From Streptomyces spororaveus (GTDB lineage: Bacteria > Actinomycetota > Actinomycetes > Streptomycetales > Streptomycetaceae), in contig NZ_BNED01000005.1 in the NCBI RefSeq assembly GCF_016755875.1, forward strand, positions 1,488,001 through 1,552,000: a stretch of 64,000 nt of DNA, written 5' to 3'. Below the pieces are notes generated by a model. The model was not told the origin of the DNA. It did not search any database and saw only the letters and a program-made list of their open reading frames with translations. Shown here piece by piece: positions 33,377 through 40,716 of the stretch. The translations under genes were made by a program, and so were the position numbers. How positions within the stretch are numbered: position 1 is the stretch's first letter; each line of letters starts with the position of its first letter.

Positions 33377-35238
33377 CGCCTCCCCCGCTCTCCCGGGTCC
33401 CCTGGACCTCCGTCCTGTTACTGGCCGCCCTCGGCGCGGGCACCGTACGCGCCAGGCGCCGGCTGCGGGCGATCCCGGTGCTGCCGCAGATCCCGCCCCC
33501 GGCGGCCGGGGTGCCGCGCGCCGCCGGATGGCGGCTGCTCACGGCCCGCGGGGTCGAGCCGGACGCGGCCACCCTCCTCGCCGCGTGCGCGTACGCCGAA
33601 GGGGAGGGCCTGCGGGTGCTGGACCTGCTGCCCGCGGACCTGCCGGCCGAGCGGGCGCTGGGGCTGCTGCGCCTGGTCGACCCGGCCCGGTACCGGCAGG
33701 ACCGGCTCGCCGCGGGCCGCGGGGCCGGGTTCGCCGTGCTCGCCACCGAGGAGGTGCTGGCCCGGGCCGGGGTGGATCCGGGCGAGCGGCGCCCGGATCC
33801 GGCGGAACTCCTGGCACTGACGCGCCGGTTGAAGGAGTACGCCGCCGATGCCACGGGGCTGGCGATCGCCCCCGGCCTCCGCTGTGGCGGGGTCGGGGAG
33901 CCCGGGGGGCCGGCGCGGGCCGCCGAGCTGCGGGCCCAGGGGCTGCCGCCGGGGGCGCTGGCCGCCGCGCAGCTCGGCGGGCTGGCGCTGCTGGCGGGGG
34001 TCGCCGTGCGCCAGGGCCGGTGGGGCGCCGCGGCGGCCGGGCTGTACTGGCTCCAGCCGTCCCTGGTCCTCGGCGGTCTGCGCTCCCCGCTGCGGCCGGC
34101 CGGCCTGGGCCGGGCCACGGCGGCCCGGCCGGCGCGCTCCCTCGCCGCGGGCCTGCGTACGGCCGCGGCGGCCGGCCGGGACACGCCGTCGGACGGCGCG
34201 GTGGACGCCGCGCGGGCCGCCGCGTACCGGGAGGACCTGGCGGCGGGCACCGACCGGTTCCTCGAACCGCGCCGGGCGGACTGCCCGTGGTGCGGCTCCG
34301 ACCGGCTCACCGTCCGGGTCCGGGTGCCCGACCTGCTCCAGGGCAAGCCGGGCCGGTTCACGCTGGAGCGGTGCGGGGAGTGCCGGCACGTCTTCCAGAA
34401 TCCCCGGCTGAGCCTGGAGGGGCTGGAGTTCTACTACCGGGACTTCTACGACGGGCGTGGCGGCGAGGGCACGGGCGTCGTCTTCGGCACTCAGGGCGCC
34501 GCCTACCGGGGGCGCGCCGAGATGCTCCTCCCGCACGCCGACCCGGCGTCCTGGCTCGATGTCGGCACCGGGCACGGCCACTTCTGCAACGCGGCGCGCG
34601 AGGTGTGGCCGCGGACCCGGTTCGACGGGCTCGACATGGGCGACGGGGTGCGCGAGGCGGAGCGGCGCGGCTGGGTGGAGAGCGGATACCTGGGCCAGTT
34701 CCCGGAGTTCGCCTCGAAGCTGGCGGGCCAGTACGAGGTGGTCAGCATGTACCACTACCTGGAGCACACCCGGGAGCCGCTCGCCGAGCTGGACGCGGCG
34801 GCCGCCGTCCTCGCCCCCGGCGGGTTCCTGGCCATCGAGCTGCCCGATCCGGAGTCGCGGATGGCCCGCTTCATCGGGCCGCTGTGGCTGCCCTGGTTCC
34901 AGCCCCAGCACCAGCACCTGATGCCCGCCGCCAATCTGCGCGAGGCGCTGGCCGACCGGGGGTTCACGGTGGTCGCGGAGGAGCACGGACCGGCCCACCA
35001 GGGCAACGACTTCTTCGGCGCGGTGGCCCTCGCGGCGACGCGGCTGTCCCCGGATCCGGACCGGCCGTGGGGCCCGGGGCCCACGCCGCGCGCCCGGCTG
35101 CTCGCCCACGCCGTACGGGTGGTGGCGCTGCCGTGCTTCGCCGCCGCGGTGGCGCTCGACACGGTCCGCTCGGCGGCGGCCCGGCGCACGGACGGCGGGA
35201 ACGCCTACCGGATGCTGGCCCGCAAGGACGTGCCGTGA
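33373..35238 (+). CDS. Membrane-associated class I SAM methyltransferase with zinc-ribbon
   Basis: 621 aa; the ATG overlaps the glycosyltransferase stop (ATGA). The N-terminal half is not recognised: a first hydrophobic helix at ~12-24, a Leu-rich helical region, and a second hydrophobic stretch at ~195-225. A four-cysteine ribbon follows (C304/C307 in CPWCGS, C334/C337 in CGEC), then a class I methyltransferase fold (~375-560; LDVGTGHGHF at ~395-404, FDGLDMGD, VSMYHYLEHTREP, LAPGGFLAIELP). C-only ribbons before this fold are typical of enzymes acting on lipid- or sugar-linked substrates. Codon 16 is TTA, making the gene a candidate for bldA control. It probably methylates the glycolipid at the membrane. 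Confidence 0.82.
   Translation: MTPPPLSRVPWTSVLLLAALGAGTVRARRRLRAIPVLPQIPPPAAGVPRAAGWRLLTARGVEPDAATLLAACAYAEGEGLRVLDLLPADLPAERALGLLRLVDPARYRQDRLAAGRGAGFAVLATEEVLARAGVDPGERRPDPAELLALTRRLKEYAADATGLAIAPGLRCGGVGEPGGPARAAELRAQGLPPGALAAAQLGGLALLAGVAVRQGRWGAAAAGLYWLQPSLVLGGLRSPLRPAGLGRATAARPARSLAAGLRTAAAAGRDTPSDGAVDAARAAAYREDLAAGTDRFLEPRRADCPWCGSDRLTVRVRVPDLLQGKPGRFTLERCGECRHVFQNPRLSLEGLEFYYRDFYDGRGGEGTGVVFGTQGAAYRGRAEMLLPHADPASWLDVGTGHGHFCNAAREVWPRTRFDGLDMGDGVREAERRGWVESGYLGQFPEFASKLAGQYEVVSMYHYLEHTREPLAELDAAAAVLAPGGFLAIELPDPESRMARFIGPLWLPWFQPQHQHLMPAANLREALADRGFTVVAEEHGPAHQGNDFFGAVALAATRLSPDPDRPWGPGPTPRARLLAHAVRVVALPCFAAAVALDTVRSAAARRTDGGNAYRMLARKDVP
33418..33420 (+). promoter_or_regulatory. TTA codon in the methyltransferase gene
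   Basis: Leu16 is encoded by TTA within CTG-TTA-CTG. Being early in the gene, lack of the bldA tRNA would block this protein and, through translational coupling, perhaps the following one. Confidence 0.75.
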
Positions 35239-36176
35239 CGGGCGCGGAACCCGCCGCCCCCGTCACCGCCGACCGCGCCGGAGGCGACCTGGCCCGGCGG
35301 GCGACGGCCGATCCGCTGTTCCGGCTGGTCGCCTACGCCCTGGAGGCCGCGCACGGGCGGCAGCCGGCCGCCGTGTGGAGCGCCCCGTACGCCTTCCACC
35401 TGGGCTCCCCCGGGCTGGTCGCGGCGGCCGGCTGGCCCACGGCGGCGGCCGCGGCCCCGCGCACCGACGGCCTGGTACGGCTCAGCTCCCTGGGCCATCC
35501 CGCGGACGGCTGCGATCTGCCGCTGGCCCTGTCCGGGCCCCCGCCCGAGGCCCCCGCCTGGGCGGCCCGGCCGTACGCGGTGCTGCGGGCGCTGGCCCGG
35601 GCCGGGTACGGCGCCGGCGGGACCGACCTGCACGTCCAGGGCTCGCTCACGGGGGCCGCCGGGCTGGCCACGGCGGAGCCCGCGGAGTGCGCGGTGGCGC
35701 TGGCGGTGGCCGACGTGCACACGGGGGCGGGTGAGCCGCCGGACCGCGAGCGGCTGGCCCGGCTGCTGGCCGCCGCGCTGCCGGACGGGGACGACGGACT
35801 GCGCCGGGCGGTGCTGTTCGCCCGGTCCGGCAGGGCCCTGCTGCTGAGCCCGGAGCCCCGGCGGTGCCGGCGCTACGTCGCCTTCGACCCCGCGGCGTCG
35901 GGAGCGCGGCTGGTGCTGGTCGCCGTACGCGGGGAGGCCGCGGACCGGCCGCGGGAGCTGGCGCGGGCCGTGGCCTGCGCCCGCCGGGCCGGTGCGCTGA
36001 GCGCCTGGCCGCCCGGGCGGGGGCGGGAGCCGGAACGGAGCGCGCTGGTGCTGCTGCCCCAGGCGCGGCTGGCGGCGGTGCGGGCCGCGGTGGCGGAGGA
36101 CTTCCGCGACCGGGGGCGGCCCGTACCGCGGTTCCTGAACATCGCCGTGGCCGGTGCGGCCCGGCGCGAGGAATGA
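35235..36176 (+). CDS. Degenerate galactokinase-like (GHMP kinase fold) protein
   Basis: 313 aa from a GTG that overlaps the methyltransferase stop (GTGA). The frame LVAYALEAAHGRQPAAVWSAPYAFHLG matches the galactokinase opening (F-x-P-x-G-V-W-x-A-P-G-R-x-N-L-x-G), and VQGSLTGAAGLATAEPAECAVALAV matches the GHMP phosphate loop (P-x-G-A-G-L-S-S-S-A-A). The key serines are replaced (GLATAEP) and the sugar-binding GEHTDY block is missing. I infer loss of kinase activity, with the fold kept as a sugar- or lipid-binding or structural partner. It is the last gene of the coupled operon. Assignment rests on two motif regions. Confidence 0.55.
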   Translation: MTGAEPAAPVTADRAGGDLARRATADPLFRLVAYALEAAHGRQPAAVWSAPYAFHLGSPGLVAAAGWPTAAAAAPRTDGLVRLSSLGHPADGCDLPLALSGPPPEAPAWAARPYAVLRALARAGYGAGGTDLHVQGSLTGAAGLATAEPAECAVALAVADVHTGAGEPPDRERLARLLAAALPDGDDGLRRAVLFARSGRALLLSPEPRRCRRYVAFDPAASGARLVLVAVRGEAADRPRELARAVACARRAGALSAWPPGRGREPERSALVLLPQARLAAVRAAVAEDFRDRGRPVPRFLNIAVAGAARREE

Positions 36177-36223
36177 CCACGCCCCGGGGCCTGACCCGGG
36201 CGACACCGAGGAGGAGAACACCC

Positions 36224-37498
36224 ATGCCCACCCTTCGACCCTCACCGGGGGCGCGCGCGAGACGCGGGGCCCCCTGGCCGGCGCTGGTGGCCGGGATCGG
36301 CGCGCTCGGCCTGCTGGGCGCCTTCACCGTGGCCAACTCCCAGGCCGCCGTGCCCGGTTCCGCCGCCGCGCCGACCGCGGCCGCCGCGCTGCCGGCGTAC
36401 GACCACGTCGTGGTCGTCGTGTACGAGAACAAGCAGTACGGAGAGATCATCGGCAGCGCGAACGCCCCGTACATCAACCAGCTGGCGAACGGCGGCGCGA
36501 GCCTGACCGGGATGAAGGCGCTGACCCACCCCAGCCAGCCGAACTACTTCAACCTCTTCTCCGGCGCCACGCAGGGCATCACCGGCGACGGCTGCTACAC
36601 CCCGCAGTCGATGACGGCGCCGAACCTCGGCCAGGAGCTGATCGCGGCCGGGAAGAGCTTCGCGACGTACAACGAGGACCTTCCGGCCGAGGGGTCCACG
36701 GCGTGCACGAACGGCCAGTACGCGCAGAAGCACAACCCGTGGTTCGCCTTCAAGAACGTGCCGTTGAACACGGGCAAGACCTGGACGCAGTTCCCCCAGA
36801 ACAACTTCGCGGCGCTGCCGGACCTCTCTTTCGTGGTCCCCAACCAGTGCAACGACATGCACTCGTGCTCGGTGGGCACGGGTGACACCTGGACCCGCAA
36901 CAACCTCGACGCCTACGCGCAGTGGGCGAAGGCCAACAACAGCCTGCTGGTGCTGACCTGGGACGAGGACAACTACCTGGGGTCGAACCAGATCGCCACC
37001 GTCTTCACGGGCGCGAAGGTCAAGCCCGGCACGTACGCCACGGCCTTCAACCACCACCATCTGCTGCGGACCTTCGAGGACCTCTCCGGCACGGCGACGC
37101 ACGCGGGCAACGCGGCCAACGTCCAGCCGATCACCGAGGTGTTCGACACCTCGACGGAGCCGACACCGACACCGACGCCCACTCCGACGCCCACCCCGAC
37201 GCCCACCCCGACTCCGACGCCCACGCCGACCGCGGGCGGTCTGCACCTGGCCAACCCCGGTCCGCAGACCTGCAAGTTCAACCAGTCCTGCACCGTCCAG
37301 CTCAGCGCCACCGGCGGCAGACCTCCGGTCCGGTACGCGGCCACCGGCCTGCCCTGGGGTCTGAGCGTCGACGCCGGCTCCGGCCGGATCAGCGGAAAAC
37401 CGTGGGGCAGCGGCACGGTCCAGATCACCGCGACCGCCACCGACTCCACGGGCACCACCGTCACCGCCGCGTTCCCGCTCACCGTCAACTGGTTCTAG
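36224..37498 (+). CDS. Exported phosphoesterase (acid phosphatase/phospholipase C superfamily) with Ig-like domain
   Basis: 424 aa; ATG at 36224 behind GAGGAGGAG. Signal peptide ~18-42 (LVAGIGALGLLGAFTVANSQA). The catalytic domain (~55-305) matches the phosphoesterase family seen in acid phosphatases: DHVVVVVYENKQYGEII, LTHPSQPNYFNLFSG, ATYNEDLP, KHNPWFAF, VVPNQCNDMHSC, VLTWDEDN and FNHHHLLRTFED. The ENKQY, THPSQPN, TWDEDN and HHHL residues are the metal and nucleophile region. A linker of 12 Pro-Thr pairs leads to the same ~85-aa domain as the protein at 16657-17994. It acts outside the cell on phosphate esters. It stands 47 bp after the lipid operon with its own strong ribosome-binding site, so linkage to it is uncertain. 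Confidence 0.85.
   Translation: MPTLRPSPGARARRGAPWPALVAGIGALGLLGAFTVANSQAAVPGSAAAPTAAAALPAYDHVVVVVYENKQYGEIIGSANAPYINQLANGGASLTGMKALTHPSQPNYFNLFSGATQGITGDGCYTPQSMTAPNLGQELIAAGKSFATYNEDLPAEGSTACTNGQYAQKHNPWFAFKNVPLNTGKTWTQFPQNNFAALPDLSFVVPNQCNDMHSCSVGTGDTWTRNNLDAYAQWAKANNSLLVLTWDEDNYLGSNQIATVFTGAKVKPGTYATAFNHHHLLRTFEDLSGTATHAGNAANVQPITEVFDTSTEPTPTPTPTPTPTPTPTPTPTPTPTAGGLHLANPGPQTCKFNQSCTVQLSATGGRPPVRYAATGLPWGLSVDAGSGRISGKPWGSGTVQITATATDSTGTTVTAAFPLTVNWF
37159..37232 (+). repeat. (Pro-Thr)12 coding repeat
   Basis: Tandem CCSACS units encode the linker between the phosphoesterase and Ig-like domains, shorter than the ~20-unit linker of the paralogous gene. Confidence 0.9.
37271..37303 (+). repeat. 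33-bp perfect repeat, inverted copy of 16852-16884
   Basis: Encodes CKFNQSCTVQL; see the partner. The surrounding domains are homologous through to both stop codons (GKPWGSG and LTVNWF in each), so the lipid cluster is bracketed by inverted homologous DNA. Confidence 0.85.
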
Positions 37499-37517
37499 AC
37501 CGGCCCTGGAGGCTTCC

Positions 37518-38768
37518 GTGTACCTGTCGACCAGCCGCGCCTCGGACATCGCCGGGGACACCCCGGCCCCGAGGGGCCCCTTGCGGGCCGTCCCCGGCAC
37601 GGTGTTCGCCCTCGGGCTGGTCAGCCTGGTCACGGACGTCTCCGCGGAGATGGTCACGGCCGTCCTGCCGTTGTACCTGATGGCCGGACTCGGCATGTCC
37701 CCGCTCGCGTTCGGCGCCCTGGACGGTCTGCACCAGGGCGCCACCGCGGTGCTCCGCCTCGGGGGCGGGCGGATCGCCGACCGCACCCGGCGCCACAAGC
37801 TCGTCGCGGGCACCGGCTACGCGCTCTCCGCCGCCTGCAAGGCGGCCCTGCTCGCCGTCGCCACCCCCTGGTCGGTGGCGGCGGTGCTCGCCGCCGACCG
37901 GACCGGCAAGGGCCTGCGCACCGCCCCCCGCGACGCGCTGATCTCGCTGTCCGTCCCGCCCGGCGAGCAGGGCCGGGCCTTCGGGGTGCACCGCGCACTG
38001 GACACGGCGGGCGCCCTGCTGGGGCCGCTGGCCGCGTTCGGGGTGCTGTGGGTGGCGGTGGACGGGTACGAGGCCGTCTTCACCGTGAGCTGCTGCGTCG
38101 CCGTCCTGGGTGTGGTCCTGCTCGCGCTGTTCGTCCGGGAGGCCCCGGCGCCCGCCGTGGTCCGTGTCCGTGCGGCGCAGCCGCCCGTACGCACCCTGCT
38201 GCGCCTGCCCGGCCTGCGGGGCCTGTGTCTGACGGCCGCCGTGCTCGGCCTGTTCACCGTCGGCGACGCCTTCCTCTATCTGCTGCTCCAGCGCCGGCTC
38301 GGCCTGTCGGCCGCGTACTTTCCGCTGCTGCCCGTCGGAACGGCGGCCGTGTTCCTGCTGGCCGCGCTGCCCGTGGGCCGGCTCGCCGACCGGCTGGGCC
38401 GGCGGCGGGTCTTCCTCGTCGGGCACGCGCTGCTGCTCGGCGCCTGCCTGCTGCTCCTGGCGCCGGTACCGGCCGGGGCGCCGCTGGTCGCCGGTGTGCT
38501 CGCGGCGCTCGGCCTGTTCTACGCGGCCACCGACGGGGTGCTGATGGCCGCCGCGGGGCCGCTGCTGCCCGCCGGGCTGCGCACGACCGGGCTGGCGGTG
38601 CTCCAGACGGCCCAGGCGCTGGCCCGGTTCGCGGGTTCCCTGCTGTTCGGTTCGGCCTGGACCCTGTGGGGGCCGAGCGCGGCGCTGGGGCTGGCGGCGA
38701 CGGGGCTGCTGCTGTCGCTGGTGGCGGTCGCCGTGTTCGGCGGGACCCGGGCGGACCGGCCGTCGTAG
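37518..38768 (+). CDS. MFS transporter
   Basis: 416 aa with about 11-12 hydrophobic helices. The loop 2-3 motif appears as GGGRIADRTRRHKLVAG and is repeated in the second half as GRLADRLGRRRVFLVG. It starts with GTG at 37518 after GGAGG, 19 bp behind the phosphoesterase stop, so the two may share a transcript. It is probably a drug/metabolite exporter and a candidate for moving the product of the upstream cluster; that link is inference. Confidence 0.88.
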   Translation: MYLSTSRASDIAGDTPAPRGPLRAVPGTVFALGLVSLVTDVSAEMVTAVLPLYLMAGLGMSPLAFGALDGLHQGATAVLRLGGGRIADRTRRHKLVAGTGYALSAACKAALLAVATPWSVAAVLAADRTGKGLRTAPRDALISLSVPPGEQGRAFGVHRALDTAGALLGPLAAFGVLWVAVDGYEAVFTVSCCVAVLGVVLLALFVREAPAPAVVRVRAAQPPVRTLLRLPGLRGLCLTAAVLGLFTVGDAFLYLLLQRRLGLSAAYFPLLPVGTAAVFLLAALPVGRLADRLGRRRVFLVGHALLLGACLLLLAPVPAGAPLVAGVLAALGLFYAATDGVLMAAAGPLLPAGLRTTGLAVLQTAQALARFAGSLLFGSAWTLWGPSAALGLAATGLLLSLVAVAVFGGTRADRPS

Positions 38769-38777
38769 GGTCGGGGC

Positions 38778-39701
38778 ATGCCGGAAACACAGCGAACTCT
38801 CGAAGGCAGGGTGGCCCTCGTGGCCGGGGCGACGCGCGGCGCGGGCCGGGGCATCGCCGTCCAGTTGGGCGCGCAGGGGGCGACCGTGTACGTGTCGGGG
38901 CGCAGCACCCGGGGAAGGCGTTCGGAGTACGACCGGCCCGAGACGATCGAGGAGACGGCCGAGCTGGTGACGGCGGCGGGCGGCCGGGGCGTCCCGGTGG
39001 TCGCCGACCATCTGGTGGCGGCCGAGGTCGAGGCGCTGGTGGAGCGGATCGACGGGGAACAGGGCCGGCTGGACGTCCTGGTCAATGACATCTGGGGCGG
39101 GGAGCTGCTCTTCGAGTGGGAGAGCACCGTCTGGGAGCACGACCTGGACAAGGGGCTGCGGCTGCTGCGGCTGGCGGTGGAGACCCACGCCGTCACCAGC
39201 CATTTCGCGGTGCCGTTGCTGCTGCGCGAGCCGGGCGGGCTGGTGGTGGAGATGACGGACGGAACCGCCGAGTACAACGCGGCCAACTACCGCGTGTCGT
39301 TCTTCTACGACATCGCCAAGTCCTCGGTGTTGCGGATGGCGTTCGCGCTGGGGCACGAGCTGGGGCCGCGCGGGGCGACGGCGGCGGCGCTGACCCCGGG
39401 CTGGCTGCGGTCGGAGATGATGCTGGACCACTTCGGTGTGACGGAGGCGAACTGGCGGGACGCCCTCACGAAGGTCCCGCACTTCGGTATCTCCGAGACC
39501 CCGTCGTACGTGGGCCGGGCGGTCGCGGCGCTCGCCGCGGACCCGGAGGTGGCCCGCTGGAACGGCGCGTCGCTCTCCAGCGGGCAGCTCGCGCAGGTCT
39601 ACGGCTTCACGGACCTGGACGGCAGCCGGCCGGACTGCTGGCGCTACATGGTCGAGGTCCAGGACCCCGACCTTCCCGCGGACACCACGGGCTACCGCTG
39701 A
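38778..39701 (+). CDS. Short-chain dehydrogenase/reductase
   Basis: 307 aa. Cofactor loop GATRGAGRGIA at ~18-28, then SGRSTRG with Arg residues suited to NADPH. The catalytic Tyr/Lys occur as SFFYDIAKSS. The family's usual NNAG is VNDIWGG, and the catalytic Ser region is EMTDGT, as in the subgroup of SDRs with a longer insertion. The ATG lies 9 bp after the MFS stop. It overlaps the convergent ATP-grasp gene by 10 bp. Substrate unknown. Confidence 0.87.
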   Translation: MPETQRTLEGRVALVAGATRGAGRGIAVQLGAQGATVYVSGRSTRGRRSEYDRPETIEETAELVTAAGGRGVPVVADHLVAAEVEALVERIDGEQGRLDVLVNDIWGGELLFEWESTVWEHDLDKGLRLLRLAVETHAVTSHFAVPLLLREPGGLVVEMTDGTAEYNAANYRVSFFYDIAKSSVLRMAFALGHELGPRGATAAALTPGWLRSEMMLDHFGVTEANWRDALTKVPHFGISETPSYVGRAVAALAADPEVARWNGASLSSGQLAQVYGFTDLDGSRPDCWRYMVEVQDPDLPADTTGYR

Positions 39702-40483
39702 GCGGTCCGGGTGAACGGCAGGTCGGCCGGAGCGGTTTCGGCCCGGGGTCCGGCGGCCCGCAGCACGACGTCCAGCACCCGCTCCGGGTCGCAGGCGTAA
39801 CCTCCGCTGGACCAGGCCGGGTTGGCCTCGACGGCCGCCCATCCCCCGTCGGCCAGCGGGCCGATGTCCACCACCGCGGCCGACGGCAGTGAGCCCTCGG
39901 CCGCCGCCAGGAGGTCGGCGGCGAAGGCGCGGGCCTCCGCCGCGCCGGGGTCCAGATCGAGCGGCAGCGGGTCGAGCCGGGGCCCCACCGCGTAGCGGCT
40001 GCCGTCGTGCACGGCACCGTCCAGGACGAACAGCCGGTACTCGCGGTCGAACCGGACGATGTCGCTGACCAGCACCGGCAGGTCGTCGTCGAAGGCGTCC
40101 GGGCCGGGCAGCCGCGAGCCGTCCGGGTAGATCCGGGCCGGGAAGAACTTGTCGGTCGGCGGTTTGACGAAGGCCGGTCGGCGCAGCCGCCGGGCCTCGG
40201 CCAGGGTGACCGCCTCGACCCGGCGGCCGGTCAGCGCGAGCGGCAGACGCGCGAGCCAGTCGGCGGGTGGTTCCAGCGCGGCGACGTCCAGTTCGCGGGC
40301 CACCGTGTCGGCCAGCAGCGGTCCTCCGTAGAGGTGGGTGCGTCCGGCGCCCTGCGCGCCGTCGGGCGCGCTCCAGCCCTCCGCGGTCACCGCGCGCAGC
40401 CCGCGTCCCGCGGCCGCCTCCGAGAGGCGGCGCCGTGTGTCGGAGGCGCGGGGGGCGAGGAGCAGAACGCGGTCTTGGGTCAT
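39692..40483 (-). CDS. ATP-grasp domain protein
   Basis: 263 aa from the ATG at 40483; a second ATG at 40492 is equally possible. Visible ATP-grasp features are AFVKPPTDKFFPARIY (ATP-binding Lys), LVSDIVRFDREYRLFVLDG (central strands with Arg), AVVDIGPLADGGWAAVEANPAW (metal-binding Glu and Asn) and a Ser/Gly-rich loop. It resembles the stand-alone ATP-grasp proteins of actinomycetes whose ligase substrate is unknown. Upstream lies a 233-bp gap with a G15 run. Confidence 0.75.
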   Translation of the reverse strand: MTQDRVLLLAPRASDTRRRLSEAAAGRGLRAVTAEGWSAPDGAQGAGRTHLYGGPLLADTVARELDVAALEPPADWLARLPLALTGRRVEAVTLAEARRLRRPAFVKPPTDKFFPARIYPDGSRLPGPDAFDDDLPVLVSDIVRFDREYRLFVLDGAVHDGSRYAVGPRLDPLPLDLDPGAAEARAFAADLLAAAEGSLPSAAVVDIGPLADGGWAAVEANPAWSSGGYACDPERVLDVVLRAAGPRAETAPADLPFTRTAQR

Positions 40484-40560
40484 GCGGCCCATCCTGCCCC
40501 GGTCAGGGACGTGCCGGACAGCGGATTACCGGGCCCGGCGGGCCGCTCGGGGCGGGCCGC

Positions 40561-40575
40561 GGGGGGGGGGGGGGG
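40561..40575 (+). repeat. Homopolymer of 15 G
   Basis: An uninterrupted run of 15 G, followed by CCGC and another seven G. It lies in the divergent region between the ATP-grasp gene and the TetR gene. It could be a length-variable tract or G-quadruplex former, or a place where the assembly length is wrong. Confidence 0.9.
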
Positions 40576-40668
40576 CCGCGGGGGGGCGGGCGCGCTGACC
40601 ACCCGTCATCTGTACGCCGTACGGCGGCCCGTGGCGGGGCGGGCGCCGTGCGCGGCCGCCGCACCGGC

Positions 40669-40687
40669 CGTACGCAGGCCGCGTACG
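40669..40687. promoter_or_regulatory. Operator-like inverted repeat upstream of TetR gene
   Basis: CGTACGC-AGGCC-GCGTACG, perfect 7-bp arms, ends 30 bp before the TetR ATG. A related CGCCGTACGGCG palindrome lies ~50 bp further upstream. Likely the autoregulatory site. Confidence 0.5.
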
Positions 40688-40716
40688 GTGTTCGCACGGT
40701 GCGTTAGGCTGGCGCC

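Larger units (their letters stand above)
18062..36176. other. PUFA-synthase-like / secondary-lipid biosynthetic locus
   Basis: A LysR gene plus eight rightward genes linked by overlaps or very short gaps: 8 bp overlap (megasynthase 1/2), 11 bp overlap (megasynthase 2/ACP), a 7-bp gap (ACP/hydrolase), then 4-bp overlaps (hydrolase/GT, GT/methyltransferase, methyltransferase/galactokinase-like). This argues for one transcript of about 16.6 kb and stoichiometric translation. Domain content matches the Pfa/secondary-lipid synthase clade (PUFA-type ACP motif, PfaD-like reductase, DH and integral PPTase), plus tailoring enzymes for glycosylation and methylation. The product is not predictable in detail. 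Confidence 0.75.
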
